Assembly (NCBI GenBank): GCA_016213945.1
Contig: JACQZF010000054.1
Coordinates: forward strand, 1-53,923
Reading direction: 5' to 3'
DNA length: 53,923 nucleotides
Source of the DNA: Nitrospirota bacterium
GTDB lineage: Bacteria > Nitrospirota > Thermodesulfovibrionia > UBA6902
Both the position numbers and the translations under genes were made by a program. The notes beneath the pieces are model-generated. The model was given only the letters and a program-made list of their open reading frames with translations. It was not told the DNA's origin and searched no databases. This document shows positions 1-7,990 of the stretch, one piece after another; within the stretch, counting starts at the first letter, position 1, and every line of letters starts with the position of its first letter.

Positions 1-75
1 CCGGAGGGCTTGTTTGCTGAGTTGAACCAGTTTTTGTATCTTCTTGACTGTCCCATATATCTTTACAGATTTCAT
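1..75 (-). CDS. Partial N-terminus of a probable transposase/integrase (runs off left edge)
   Basis: An ATG on the minus strand at 75 follows a strong AAGGAGGT ribosome site at 79-86 and opens a 25-codon frame that continues past position 1. The visible residues are basic and helical (start MKSVKIYGTVKKIQKL, then a VQLSKQALR stretch). This resembles the opening helix of helix-turn-helix IS transposases/integrases of the rve type, but only 25 residues are visible, so the family is a guess. Its position just downstream of a truncated SpvB-type gene, in the same direction, fits an insertion sequence that interrupted that gene. Confidence 0.35.
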   Translation of the reverse strand, partial: MKSVKIYGTVKKIQKLVQLSKQALR

Positions 76-103
76 GACACCTCCTTTTTAAAGGATAGTG
101 TCA
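75..103 (-). promoter_or_regulatory. Inverted repeat enclosing the ribosome site of the left-edge gene
   Basis: TGACAC at 75-80 and GTGTCA at 98-103 are inverted copies, with a CCTTT/AAAGG pair inside, and they enclose the AAGGAGGT ribosome site and touch the ATG. Transposase genes often fold such hairpins to block translation from read-through transcripts. That role is inferred here. The outer TGACAC could equally be part of an IS terminal repeat. Confidence 0.3.
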
Positions 104-124
104 TTATGCTTTATGTAGCTTTAT

Positions 125-814
125 TTATGCAATGCTATATATATAATCATTGCCGCTGTAATTTACTCCCCATTTCGTATTCCTTTGAATAGCCCCCATG
201 TCAAGGCTCCACCCGACCCCAAGCCAGCCGTTCCTGCCGCTTGAATTATAATTCAGCGCAATATTAGGCTGTATTCCCTTTCTTCCCGGCGGCACTTCAA
301 TGGGTATGCTCGTCACCGCCGCGCCTGAATTGCCCGCAGGAGAAATCTGAATTGACGTAAATGTGCCGGATGAGGCGGCTGCTCCAGAAGTTGATCTTTC
401 CCCGCCAGAGGCCGATAAAGTCGACAACGTTGTTGACGAGTCGACATTCTGATTGTTTTTCCCGTTGCCGTTCTGAGCATTTGCATTATCCCCTGAATTA
501 TCCGGTGTTGTCATATCAGCCGGATTGCCAGGATCAGTGACCGGGGCATTGCCGTTTGAATCCGCATTATTAGGAGGTGTTGCAGGTGTATCAGGAATAT
601 TATCTGCTGCATTGTCGCCGGCATTCGGATTGTCTGATGCATTTTCCGGGAAAGCTGTCACCTTAGGAGTTTGCGTAAAAGTATCGGTTTGGGCCGCACA
701 CGGTGCTACCAAAACTAAAAGTAAAAACGTGAAAAACAAAAAGCAGGCGTAAATCGTTTTTCTGATAATGCTGTCCCCCCATGTTTTATAGTTATTGTAA
801 ATTATTAAACACAC
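125..814 (-). pseudogene. Truncated SpvB-type (Tc toxin/RHS-related) surface protein, N-terminal fragment
   Basis: The 229-residue frame has a signal-peptide-like hydrophobic segment (about residues 22-41), then about 100 residues rich in Asn, Asp, Pro and Thr, then the start of a SpvB domain. That start shows PIEVPPGRKGIQPNIALNY followed by GWLGVGWSL and IQRNTKWG. In the SpvB family this motif opens a domain of several hundred residues in proteins usually over 1000 residues long. Here the frame stops about 15 residues after GVGWSL, and another gene start follows immediately. It is therefore a 5' remnant, probably cut by an insertion. The start is uncertain: the signal peptide begins some 16 residues after the first Met and no good ribosome site is visible. 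Confidence 0.6.
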
Positions 815-820
815 CCCTAA

Positions 821-838
821 CCCCTCTTATTAGAGGGG
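821..838. repeat. CCCCTCT...AGAGGGG hairpin, dispersed repeat
   Basis: A 7-bp perfect stem, CCCCTCT at 821-827 and AGAGGGG at 832-838. Related C-tract/G-tract hairpins lie at 12233-12251 (inside ctaE) and 34271-34350. Confidence 0.5.
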
Positions 839-849
839 AATAAAAAAGG

Positions 850-882
850 GGCATGACCGCCATAAATGCGGCCATGCCTTTT
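850..882. terminator. Hairpin with T tract, possibly bidirectional terminator
   Basis: GGCATGACCGC (850-860) pairs with GCGGCCATGCC (868-878) with one mismatch, followed by TTTT on the plus strand and preceded by an A run that reads as T6 on the minus strand. It looks like a rho-independent terminator, but it sits between two divergent genes and ends no obvious transcript. It may be a relic or a dispersed element. Nothing else gene-like is visible between 815 and 1070. Confidence 0.4.
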
Positions 883-1070
883 AATCTCTGTTTTATTCCT
901 TAAAGATATTAATTCTGTCTGTCGCAGGATTGATGCCATGTTTTAATCCCCTCTTGATTAAATTGCAGGTTGGTTTACTATACTTGCGGGAATGCGGGGT
1001 TGTCAAGATTTTTTTTGAAAATCGAGAATGAATGGAATTCAAATCATATTGCATTCACAGCAACGTTTAC

Positions 1071-1079
1071 TGTTATAAT
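1071..1079 (+). promoter_or_regulatory. Extended -10 promoter for the coiled-coil gene
   Basis: TGTTATAAT is a perfect extended -10 element (TGnTATAAT) 32 bases before the ATG at 1112. A weak TTGCAT lies at 1049-1054, spaced 19 bases. Confidence 0.45.
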
Positions 1080-1111
1080 ACTTCAATAATTTTGGCATTA
1101 AGGAGACTATA

Positions 1112-1813
1112 ATGAACGCAGACTGGCAGGAACTTGAAAATGTGCGCAAAAAATGCGCGGAGCTGGACAGCGAGCTAAGTGCATTTTTCAAGTCATTAAA
1201 AGAGATCAGGGACATCAGGGATTCGGTCTCTGAGCTTCCGGAGAAATTGAAACAGACTGAAACTGAGATGGAAAATCAAAAGAAGGAAATTGAGAATTTG
1301 ATGTCCTCCACAAGTAATTTGCTGATAACCTTTGAGGAACAGGCAAAGGGTCTGTTCTTCGATCTGGAAAAGAAAACCGAAAATCTCGCCGGCGAAGTGA
1401 AGACCAGCATCTCAGATCTCAAAAACATCTTTGAACTGAACAACACCCGTGTTAACAGCGAGCAAAAGGAAAAACTTCAGCAGATCGCAGGCGCTTACGA
1501 ACAAATACGGTCTTCCTTTGAAGACATGGGAAAAATGATTGACTCTCACGATCAATCGATCAACGCTTTAAAAGATAATCATGCGGGAATTTTAAAGATG
1601 TTTGAAAAGGTCGAGCCGGTCCTGAAAGAGATCCAGAAGTCCGTTACCGAATTGCAAAAAAGACCTGATGAGATCGAGAACAGGATGAAGGCAATGGAAG
1701 ACCAGATGAAAGAAGTATTTTTCACAAAGCTTGAAAAGCAAAAACACATCATTATGGCAATGCTGATTGTTCTACTGGCGAGCATCATCTTTTTCATTTT
1801 TTACCCCAGGTAG
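1112..1813 (+). CDS. Coiled-coil protein with C-terminal membrane anchor, function unknown
   Basis: The 233-residue protein is almost entirely charged heptad-like coiled coil up to about residue 205. It ends in a single hydrophobic helix (about residues 211-230, rich in Ile, Leu and Phe) followed by YPR. There is no N-terminal signal peptide, so the coil most likely faces the cytoplasm as a tail-anchored protein. An AAGGAG site lies 8 bases before the ATG. I do not recognise a named family. A structural or scaffolding role is possible, but nothing in the neighbourhood assigns it. Confidence 0.7.
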   Translation: MNADWQELENVRKKCAELDSELSAFFKSLKEIRDIRDSVSELPEKLKQTETEMENQKKEIENLMSSTSNLLITFEEQAKGLFFDLEKKTENLAGEVKTSISDLKNIFELNNTRVNSEQKEKLQQIAGAYEQIRSSFEDMGKMIDSHDQSINALKDNHAGILKMFEKVEPVLKEIQKSVTELQKRPDEIENRMKAMEDQMKEVFFTKLEKQKHIIMAMLIVLLASIIFFIFYPR

Positions 1814-1821
1814 GAAACCGG

Positions 1822-1851
1822 TTTACCTATCCAAATCCAATATCGTATAAT
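1822..1851 (+). promoter_or_regulatory. Sigma-70-type promoter for etfB-etfA-fabD
   Basis: TTTACC (1822-1827) and a perfect TATAAT (1846-1851) are separated by 18 bases (17 if TTACCT at 1823 is taken). The inferred start near 1858 gives a leader of about 75 bases before the GTG of etfB. Confidence 0.5.
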
Positions 1852-1932
1852 AGCAATCTGATTTTGGTAAGAGCGTGCAGTACGCCCCTGCCGCTTCTGT
1901 TTTGAACGCAAAGCACGGAGGACAAATACAAC

Positions 1933-2715
1933 GTGAACATCATTGTCTGCATAAAACAGGTGCCTGATACATCAGAGATTAAGATCAATCCTGAAACGAA
2001 CACCCTCATGCGGGAAGGTGTCCCGAGCATCATCAACCCTTTTGATCTCAACGCGATTGAGGCGGGGCTGCAAATAAAGGAAAAGACCGGCGGCAAGGTG
2101 ACTGTTCTGACCATGGGTCCCCCGCAGGCGGAAACCGCCCTCAGGGAAGCGATCTCCATGGGCGCGGATGAAGCTGTTCTTCTTTCGGACAGGGCCTTTG
2201 CCGGCTCCGATACCTGGGCGACATCGTATACACTCGCTCAGGCGATCAGAAAGCTCGGGGCTGACGTTATATTCTGCGGCAAGCAGGCCATTGACGGCGA
2301 CACCGCGCAGGTCGGCCCGGAGACAGCGGAATTCTTGGGCATACCGCATATTTCATACATCAGGAAAGTAGAAGAGGTAAAAGATACTTACATCAGGGTC
2401 CAGCGTCTTATGGATGAAGGATATGATGTCGTGGAATCTTCACTTCCGGTTTTGCTGACAGTTGTCAAGGAATTGAACCAGCCGAGAATGCCTTCTTTAA
2501 AGGGAAAGATGGCCGCAAAAAAAGTGGAGGTCAAGAAGATGGGCAAGGCTGAGATTGACGCCGATGAAAACAACCTCGGATTGAAAGGCTCCCCGACACA
2601 GGTCAAGAATATCTTTGCCCCGCAAATAAAGGCTGAGAGAAAGCTGATCGAAGGCACGCCGAAAGAACAGGTGAACGCGCTGATCGAAGAGATGAGGAAG
2701 ATCAAATGCGTATGA
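1933..2715 (+). CDS. etfB: Electron transfer flavoprotein beta subunit
   Basis: This 260-residue protein has the normal EtfB length. It begins MNIIVCIKQVPDT and carries the ETF-beta signature region (VQRLMDEGYDVVESSLPVLL, then LNQPRMPSLKGK at about residues 175-195). EtfB binds AMP, or FAD in bifurcating forms, and pairs with EtfA to carry electrons between acyl-CoA or other dehydrogenases and a quinone or ferredoxin partner. The start is GTG with GGAGG about 12 bases upstream. The stop lies 28 bases before etfA, so the two are co-transcribed. No acyl-CoA dehydrogenase or ETF:quinone oxidoreductase gene is in the window, so the electron donor is unknown. Confidence 0.93.
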   Translation: MNIIVCIKQVPDTSEIKINPETNTLMREGVPSIINPFDLNAIEAGLQIKEKTGGKVTVLTMGPPQAETALREAISMGADEAVLLSDRAFAGSDTWATSYTLAQAIRKLGADVIFCGKQAIDGDTAQVGPETAEFLGIPHISYIRKVEEVKDTYIRVQRLMDEGYDVVESSLPVLLTVVKELNQPRMPSLKGKMAAKKVEVKKMGKAEIDADENNLGLKGSPTQVKNIFAPQIKAERKLIEGTPKEQVNALIEEMRKIKCV

Positions 2716-2743
2716 GCCGGAGGCAAATAGAAGGAAATACCAA

Positions 2744-3940
2744 ATGTCTATAGTTGTCAAAGTTGATAAATGCACAGGCTGTGAAACATGTTTGAATTCG
2801 TGTCCCTTTGACGCGATCGTAATGAATGACGGTAAGGCTTTTATTAATGAATATTGCAATTACTGCAAGACCTGTATTTCAGTATGCCCTGAAGGTGCGA
2901 TTTATGAGACTGAAGAGCAAAGGGCAGGGGGCAAAGGGCAAAAAACAGAAGATTACAAAGATGTGATGGTATTTGCGGAGCAGAGGGAAGGAAAAGCTGC
3001 CCCTGTTTCTTTTGAGTTACTCGGAGTTGGCAGAAGGCTTGCGGATGAACTCGGGACAAATCTTTTAGCAGTACTGCTTGGCGCTGATGAATCAGAGGCA
3101 AAGGAGCTTATTAAGTGGGGAGCTGATAAAGTTTTTCTGTACAACGACACCAGCCTTCTGAAATTCAATGATGATTCATACGCGGAAGCCCTCTCAAGAG
3201 TTATCAGTGAACAGAAGCCTTCGATAGTTCTTGCGGGGGCAACCCCGATAGGGAGATCGTTCATCCCGCGCGTTGCCGCAAGACTCAGGACAGGTTTGAC
3301 AGCAGATTGCACTTCATTAGAGATCGATAAAGAAACAAGGAACCTCCTTCAGGTACGCCCAGCGTTCGGCGGCAATATCATGGCGACGATCCTTTGCCCT
3401 GATTACAGGCCGCAGATGGCAACTGTCAGGCCGCGCGTGATGAAGAAAGGGACTTATGATGAAAATAAAACAGGCGAGATCATACTCGTTCAGCCCGGCA
3501 ATATATCCTCAAGGACAAAAGTAATCGAGTCCGTGAAAGAAGTCTCCGGGATCAGCGTTAACCTGCACGAGGCTGAGATCATTGTTGCGGGCGGCAGAGG
3601 AGCAGGCGGTGAAAAAGGCGTTAAAATGCTTGAGGAGCTTGCACAGGCCATAGGCGGAGTTGTCGGCGCATCAAGGGCAGCGGTTGACGAGGGCTGGATA
3701 CCGTACAGCCATCAGGTGGGGCAGACGGGCAAGACAGTAAACCCGAAGATATATTTTGCCTGCGGGATCTCCGGAGCGGTCCAGCATCTTGTCGGAATGC
3801 AGTCTTCCGACATTATTATCGCGATCAATAAAAATCCAGAAGCCCCTATCTTCAACGTGGCCACCTACGGCATCGTCGGCGATATGTTTGAGATCGTCCC
3901 GATGCTCACAAAGAAGATTAAAGAGATAAAAGGATTATAA
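2744..3940 (+). CDS. etfA: Electron transfer flavoprotein alpha subunit with N-terminal 2[4Fe-4S] ferredoxin domain
   Basis: At 398 residues this is longer than a plain EtfA (about 320). Residues 1-55 are a ferredoxin domain with two four-cysteine clusters (C10, C13, C16, C20 and C38, C41, C44, C48). A short Gly/Lys/Gln-rich linker (about 59-69) leads to the EtfA N-domain, and the FAD-binding domain follows with the RGAGGEKG, SRAAVDEGW, GQTGKTV and GISGAVQHL motifs. Ferredoxin-fused EtfA subunits are known from anaerobes, for example caffeyl-CoA reductase and lactate dehydrogenase complexes with flavin-based electron bifurcation. Bifurcation here is a possibility, not shown. The linker DNA (2915-2950) is a low-complexity purine-rich stretch that looks like an expanded or inserted repeat. 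Confidence 0.93.
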   Translation: MSIVVKVDKCTGCETCLNSCPFDAIVMNDGKAFINEYCNYCKTCISVCPEGAIYETEEQRAGGKGQKTEDYKDVMVFAEQREGKAAPVSFELLGVGRRLADELGTNLLAVLLGADESEAKELIKWGADKVFLYNDTSLLKFNDDSYAEALSRVISEQKPSIVLAGATPIGRSFIPRVAARLRTGLTADCTSLEIDKETRNLLQVRPAFGGNIMATILCPDYRPQMATVRPRVMKKGTYDENKTGEIILVQPGNISSRTKVIESVKEVSGISVNLHEAEIIVAGGRGAGGEKGVKMLEELAQAIGGVVGASRAAVDEGWIPYSHQVGQTGKTVNPKIYFACGISGAVQHLVGMQSSDIIIAINKNPEAPIFNVATYGIVGDMFEIVPMLTKKIKEIKGL

Positions 3941-3941
3941 A

Positions 3942-4871
3942 ATGAAAACCGCCTTTGTGTTCCCCGGACAGGGTTCGCAGCATATCGGGATGGGGAAGGA
4001 TCTGTATGACAATTTTGAAGAGGTCCGGAAGATATATAAAGAAGCGTCAGACGCCCTCGGATACGATGTCGCGGAGCTTAGTTTTAACGGCCCTGATAGC
4101 GAACTGAATAAAACCTTCAGGACTCAGCCGTGTCTTCTGACCGCAAGTTATGCGGCATTTAAAGTCATCTCCGCAAAAGGGTTAACACCATTTTGCGTGG
4201 CAGGACACAGCCTCGGTGAATTTACCGCAGTGACTGCAGCCGGGGTTATTTCATTTGCAGACGCGGTGAAAATTTCGGAAAAAAGAGGACAGTTCATGCA
4301 GGAGGCTGTGCCTGAGGGAAAAGGCTTGATGGCTGCGGTCATCGGTCTTGATAGAGAGGCAATCACTAAAGTCTGCAATTCTGTGAAGTCAGGCTATGCT
4401 GCCCCTGCAAATTTTAATTGTCCCGGACAGATCGTGATCGCCGGGGAAAAGCCTGCCGTTGAAGAGGCGATCAAGCTTGCGGAAAGCGCGGGCGCCCGGA
4501 GGGCGATACCTCTTGCCGTATCAGCTCCCTCACATTGCGCGCTCATGAAAGTCGCGTCTGAACGGCTTGCCGAATTGTTAAATAATACTCAGCTCCATGG
4601 ACCTCAAATTCCTATAGTGAACAACGCTGATGCTGCTTTTTTAAAGGACCTAAACGAAATTAAATCATCGCTCGTGCGCCAGCTCAACCAGCCTCTCTTG
4701 TGGGAAGATTCTATTAAAGCTATGGTTGAAAGCGGCGTGGATACATTCGTTGAAGCCGGTCCCCAAAAAGTCCTCTCAGGACTGATAAAGAGAATAGACG
4801 GCAATGTGAAAATCTATAACGTAGAAGACACCAAGGGCCTCAATGAGACGTTGAGTGCCCTCTGCTCCTGA
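3942..4871 (+). CDS. fabD: Malonyl-CoA:ACP transacylase
   Basis: This 309-residue protein matches FabD in length and motifs: the FPGQGSQ opening, the GHSLGEF nucleophile elbow with Ser90, and the His of SAPSHCALM near residue 198. It transfers malonyl from CoA to acyl carrier protein for fatty acid synthesis in the cytoplasm. The ATG follows the etfA stop after a single base, so it is translated from the same message. It is not followed by fabG, acpP or fabF; this copy is separated from the usual fab cluster. Co-transcription with ETF suggests a lipid or acyl-CoA context, but that is inference. Confidence 0.93.
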   Translation: MKTAFVFPGQGSQHIGMGKDLYDNFEEVRKIYKEASDALGYDVAELSFNGPDSELNKTFRTQPCLLTASYAAFKVISAKGLTPFCVAGHSLGEFTAVTAAGVISFADAVKISEKRGQFMQEAVPEGKGLMAAVIGLDREAITKVCNSVKSGYAAPANFNCPGQIVIAGEKPAVEEAIKLAESAGARRAIPLAVSAPSHCALMKVASERLAELLNNTQLHGPQIPIVNNADAAFLKDLNEIKSSLVRQLNQPLLWEDSIKAMVESGVDTFVEAGPQKVLSGLIKRIDGNVKIYNVEDTKGLNETLSALCS

Positions 4872-4915
4872 AACTCTGTCTTCACTCAACGGAAATTTTC
4901 TGCTAAACTCTTTTC

Positions 4916-5899
4916 ATGCCGATTATTAAAGTGGAAAACCTTTCCAAGTGCTTTGGTGACTTGACCGCTGTCGATGATATCTCTTTTGAGGTGGATGAAG
5001 GGACGATATTCGGGTTCCTCGGCCCTAACGGCGCAGGGAAGACCACCACAATTAACATCCTCTGCACGCTGCTTGCGCCGACCTCGGGGAAGGCGTCTAT
5101 AGCCGGATATGATTGCCTGAAAGAACCGTCAGAGGTCAGGAAAGCCATCGGGATCGTCTTTCAGGACACAACGCTCGACAAGGATTTAACCGCTTACGAA
5201 AACCTTATGTTCCATGCATACCTGTATGATGTGAAGAAGAGTGAAATCAAAACCCGCGTTGAAGATGCCCTGCATTTTGTCGGCCTGTATGAGAGGAAAA
5301 GCGACCTCGTGAAAAAATTCTCCGGCGGCATGAAACGCAAGCTTGAGGTGGCGCGCGGGCTTATCCACAGGCCCCGTGTCCTTTTTCTCGATGAACCAAC
5401 TCTCGGGCTGGACCCGCAATCAAGGGCCAACCTGTGGGATTTCATAGTCAAGCTTCCTGAAAAACATAACGTGACCATCTTTATGACAACGCACTACATG
5501 GAAGAAGCTGAGGTCTGCAATAAGATCGCCATAATCGACAAGGGGAAGATAATCTCGATCGGGACGCCCGATGAATTGAAAAAGACCGTTGGCGGAGATG
5601 TCATCTATATAAAGACATCGGACAATAAAAAAGCGAGAGTCGAAATAGAAAAGCTATTCAATTTAGAGGTCTCCGAAGAGAATGGCGAATTATTTCTGAC
5701 AACCCTGAAAGGCGACACGTGCATACCGGAGATCATTAAGGCCGTGGGTGAACAGGTCCTCTCGGTCAGGCTCCAGCGCCCTACCCTCAATGACGTCTTC
5801 CTTAAGATGACGGGCAAACAGATCAGGGAGCAGGATGTATCTTCGGATGACACGGTAAAAGAAACTGTGCGGGCCTACAGGAGAAGATTCAGTAAGTAG
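4916..5899 (+). CDS. ABC transporter ATP-binding protein, DrrA/ABC-2 exporter type
   Basis: The 327-residue ATPase shows Walker A GPNGAGKTT (36-44), Q-loop Gln83, signature SGGMKRK (136-142), Walker B LFLDE (156-160) and H-loop His193. After about residue 220 comes the C-terminal extension typical of DrrA-like ATPases (multidrug, polyketide or polysaccharide export). The matching permease is most likely the ABC-2 protein at 7991-8755, which is separated by three other genes. It starts 44 bases after fabD. The substrate cannot be read from sequence. Confidence 0.88.
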   Translation: MPIIKVENLSKCFGDLTAVDDISFEVDEGTIFGFLGPNGAGKTTTINILCTLLAPTSGKASIAGYDCLKEPSEVRKAIGIVFQDTTLDKDLTAYENLMFHAYLYDVKKSEIKTRVEDALHFVGLYERKSDLVKKFSGGMKRKLEVARGLIHRPRVLFLDEPTLGLDPQSRANLWDFIVKLPEKHNVTIFMTTHYMEEAEVCNKIAIIDKGKIISIGTPDELKKTVGGDVIYIKTSDNKKARVEIEKLFNLEVSEENGELFLTTLKGDTCIPEIIKAVGEQVLSVRLQRPTLNDVFLKMTGKQIREQDVSSDDTVKETVRAYRRRFSK

Positions 5900-5962
5900 C
5901 CTCTTATAAATTTTTCTCCTGCCTCTATACAATAACCGCTTTTTTGTTGTAATATTTTTCCT

Positions 5963-6994
5963 ATGGCAAAGAACGATCTCTGTTTGTTAATATGCGACAA
6001 TTATAAAAGCGAAGCCGCCTCGGTCATCGAAGCAGGCGGTTTCAAGGACGTGAAGCTATTTACCTTCCCTCCTGCCTGTTACAGCGCAGGAGACGAAACG
6101 CAGGCGCTGTCCGGTTTTCTGCCCCCGCTCAAAAGCAGGTGCGGACGGACTGTCTTCTTAGGGGGTCGCTGCGCAGACCGTTTTGAACTTCCGGGAAATG
6201 ACCGCGCGGATTTTCGTCCTCACCTGACTGATCAGTGTTTCTACATGTTCGCAAATAAAAATATCATTGACGCGTACTTGAAAGAAAAGGCTTACCTTCT
6301 TACCCCGGGTTTTCTGATCCGGTGGCGTCAGTGCATTAAAGAGATGGATCTGGACCGGAAATCTGCCGGAAGATTCTTCAAGAAATCTTTTTCCAAATTA
6401 GTGCTGCTTGATACCGGTACTGAGAAAAATATTTCAAAAAAACTTCAGCAATTTTCCGAATTTCTCAACCTGCCTTGCAAGACAGTGCCTGTAGGGCTGG
6501 ACCACTTCAGCATGTTCCTGAAAGGGACCATCCTTGAGTGGCGTCTGGAAAATATAAAAAGCGTTGCGCGTACTGCTGTCAACAAAAACGTCCGTAAGAC
6601 CCAACCTGAAACCTTCACGGAACGAAATGAAAAGGAAGAGCAGTTAACTACCTCAACACTCAGAGAAGCTGACAGGCGCATGCACAAACGTTTCAGTATT
6701 GACAGGACATGTCTCGTGGAGATAAATGACTCCAAGATGGTCGAGCTTAAAGACATAAGCCTCGGCGGAGCGCGCCTTGGCATTTCCCGCCCCCTGCCTT
6801 CTGACAGCATTCACGGGGTAAGGATTTTTCCGTCCATAAAAAATGAAATATATCTGACAGGCGCGGTCGTATGGTCGTCTTCAAAGGATTCGCATCAATA
6901 TGAGACAGGGCTTAAATTCGTTAACATTGATGAGGACTCGACCCGCTCGCTCGATAAATTTTTCAGCTCAATCGCCAACCCTGCCGCGAAATAA
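5963..6994 (+). CDS. DUF1638-like N-terminal domain fused to a C-terminal PilZ domain
   Basis: The 343-residue protein has two parts. Residues 1-200 contain several Cys residues and the blocks LTPGFLIRW, FFKKSF and LVLLDTG, which resemble DUF1638, a family often found near corrinoid/methyltransferase genes; this match is by eye. Residues about 232-340 are a PilZ domain, with RRMHKRF standing in for the Arg motif and DISLGGA for (D/N)xSxxG, the two motifs that bind cyclic di-GMP. A c-di-GMP-responsive role is likely for the C-terminal half. The first PilZ motif is not a textbook RxxxR, so binding should not be assumed. A 62-base gap separates it from the ABC ATPase on the same strand. Confidence 0.7.
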   Translation: MAKNDLCLLICDNYKSEAASVIEAGGFKDVKLFTFPPACYSAGDETQALSGFLPPLKSRCGRTVFLGGRCADRFELPGNDRADFRPHLTDQCFYMFANKNIIDAYLKEKAYLLTPGFLIRWRQCIKEMDLDRKSAGRFFKKSFSKLVLLDTGTEKNISKKLQQFSEFLNLPCKTVPVGLDHFSMFLKGTILEWRLENIKSVARTAVNKNVRKTQPETFTERNEKEEQLTTSTLREADRRMHKRFSIDRTCLVEINDSKMVELKDISLGGARLGISRPLPSDSIHGVRIFPSIKNEIYLTGAVVWSSSKDSHQYETGLKFVNIDEDSTRSLDKFFSSIANPAAK

Positions 6995-7015
6995 ACCGGC
7001 AATCTGACTCGTTCT

Positions 7016-7074
7016 GTCATTCCGACTTGTTCGGAATCGTTCCTAATAAAGATTCCCGGCAAGCGGGAATGACA
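7016..7074. repeat. Dispersed GTCATTCC...GGAATGAC palindrome
   Basis: GTCATTCCGACTTGTTCGGA begins the left arm and CGGGAATGACA ends the right arm, with short internal palindromes. It lies in the convergent gap after the PilZ gene. It belongs to the family also found at 11543, 13939, 23138, 26008, 28186, 29089, 39439 and 44154. Confidence 0.7.
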
Positions 7075-7100
7075 CTGACAGAAGAGAACCGGCGATCAAA

Positions 7101-7586
7101 TCAACTGCCGAACTTCCTGCACAACCCGTCAATAAAAACTTGCAGTTCATCCGGCGCGAGTAAAGTATCGGGCAGTTCAACCTGTAGCACATAAATGGCG
7201 TTGAATATTTTTTTCAGAAGGTTTATGACGCAGTAACTGATCATCTCATCAGGGAGTGAATCAGGGGCATTTTCGATAAGCAGCCGTTCTGTAAACCAGC
7301 CATCCATGACGGGAACAATGTCCGTGCAGTTAATTCCCGGCACAGCCTTTGGAGTTGCCCCTGATGACAGCGCCATATCCCTGACGCCGATATTTACAAG
7401 CTGCAATCCCCTCATTGCAGGGTTCGACATCGGGCGGTGCCGCCCCTTTGTAATGGGGAGAAAAAGCGTGAGGTTAACACCCGAGCAATAAATAAACGCG
7501 CCCTTACTGCTCTTGTCAGGTTTTAATATAAAATACATGAAGTCATTTATGTACTGATATGCTTTTGAGTTCTGAATATTCGACAT
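7101..7586 (-). CDS. Hypothetical protein, 161 residues
   Basis: A globular, soluble-looking protein without signal peptide or membrane helix. I do not recognise it. Features visible are an Asp- and Ile-rich middle (SSGATPKAVPGINCTDIVP near residues 75-95) and an acidic, leucine-rich C-terminal half. It begins two bases after the stop of the small Cys-rich gene at 7589 on the same strand, so the two form a bicistronic unit transcribed from about 7830. Confidence 0.55.
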   Translation of the reverse strand: MSNIQNSKAYQYINDFMYFILKPDKSSKGAFIYCSGVNLTLFLPITKGRHRPMSNPAMRGLQLVNIGVRDMALSSGATPKAVPGINCTDIVPVMDGWFTERLLIENAPDSLPDEMISYCVINLLKKIFNAIYVLQVELPDTLLAPDELQVFIDGLCRKFGS

Positions 7587-7588
7587 GC

Positions 7589-7825
7589 TTATATTTTATA
7601 ACGATGGTAAATTTCGTTTCTTACCGGACAATTGCATAGTTCGGTTTTCTTATGAGGCTCGAGGTAAGGACAATCCTTATTCCCCTCGCATTTCACAAAA
7701 TATACATTGCCGCTCATGTGGCAAATGATCCTGCAAAGATTTTCCTTCTCCCCTAAAAGGCACCTGAAGTTTTTATTGCACTTGGTCGTCTTTTGAATAA
7801 CTTCTTCTGGAATTTCAATCTTCAT
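7589..7825 (-). CDS. Small cysteine-rich protein, 78 residues
   Basis: From the start MKIEIPEEV the protein contains seven cysteines (motifs KCNKNFRC, LCRIIC, KCEGNKDC, LCNC), suggesting bound zinc or an iron-sulfur site. The start was placed at 7825 because GGATGGAGA lies just upstream; a longer frame to 7879 also exists but its extra N-terminus looks like leader sequence. It has no recognised family. Tight coupling to the 7101-7586 gene suggests a shared function. Confidence 0.6.
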   Translation of the reverse strand: MKIEIPEEVIQKTTKCNKNFRCLLGEKENLCRIICHMSGNVYFVKCEGNKDCPYLEPHKKTELCNCPVRNEIYHRYKI

Positions 7826-7990
7826 TTTATTCTCCATCCTTCTAACCTGAGCATCTTCTGCTTGGCCCCTCATTGACAAGATAACATACCATGCTGTCCC
7901 AGTTCAATACAAATCTGCTGTCAAAAGTCCTTACGTTCATAATCTGCTATAATTTAAAAACATAAGTTCAAAGTTCATTGAAAGGGGTGA

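Noticed and set aside
850..882. Hairpin considered as a riboswitch or attenuator for the 1112 gene
   Set aside because: Too short and simple, more than 180 bases upstream of the extended -10 promoter; a terminator or relic is simpler.
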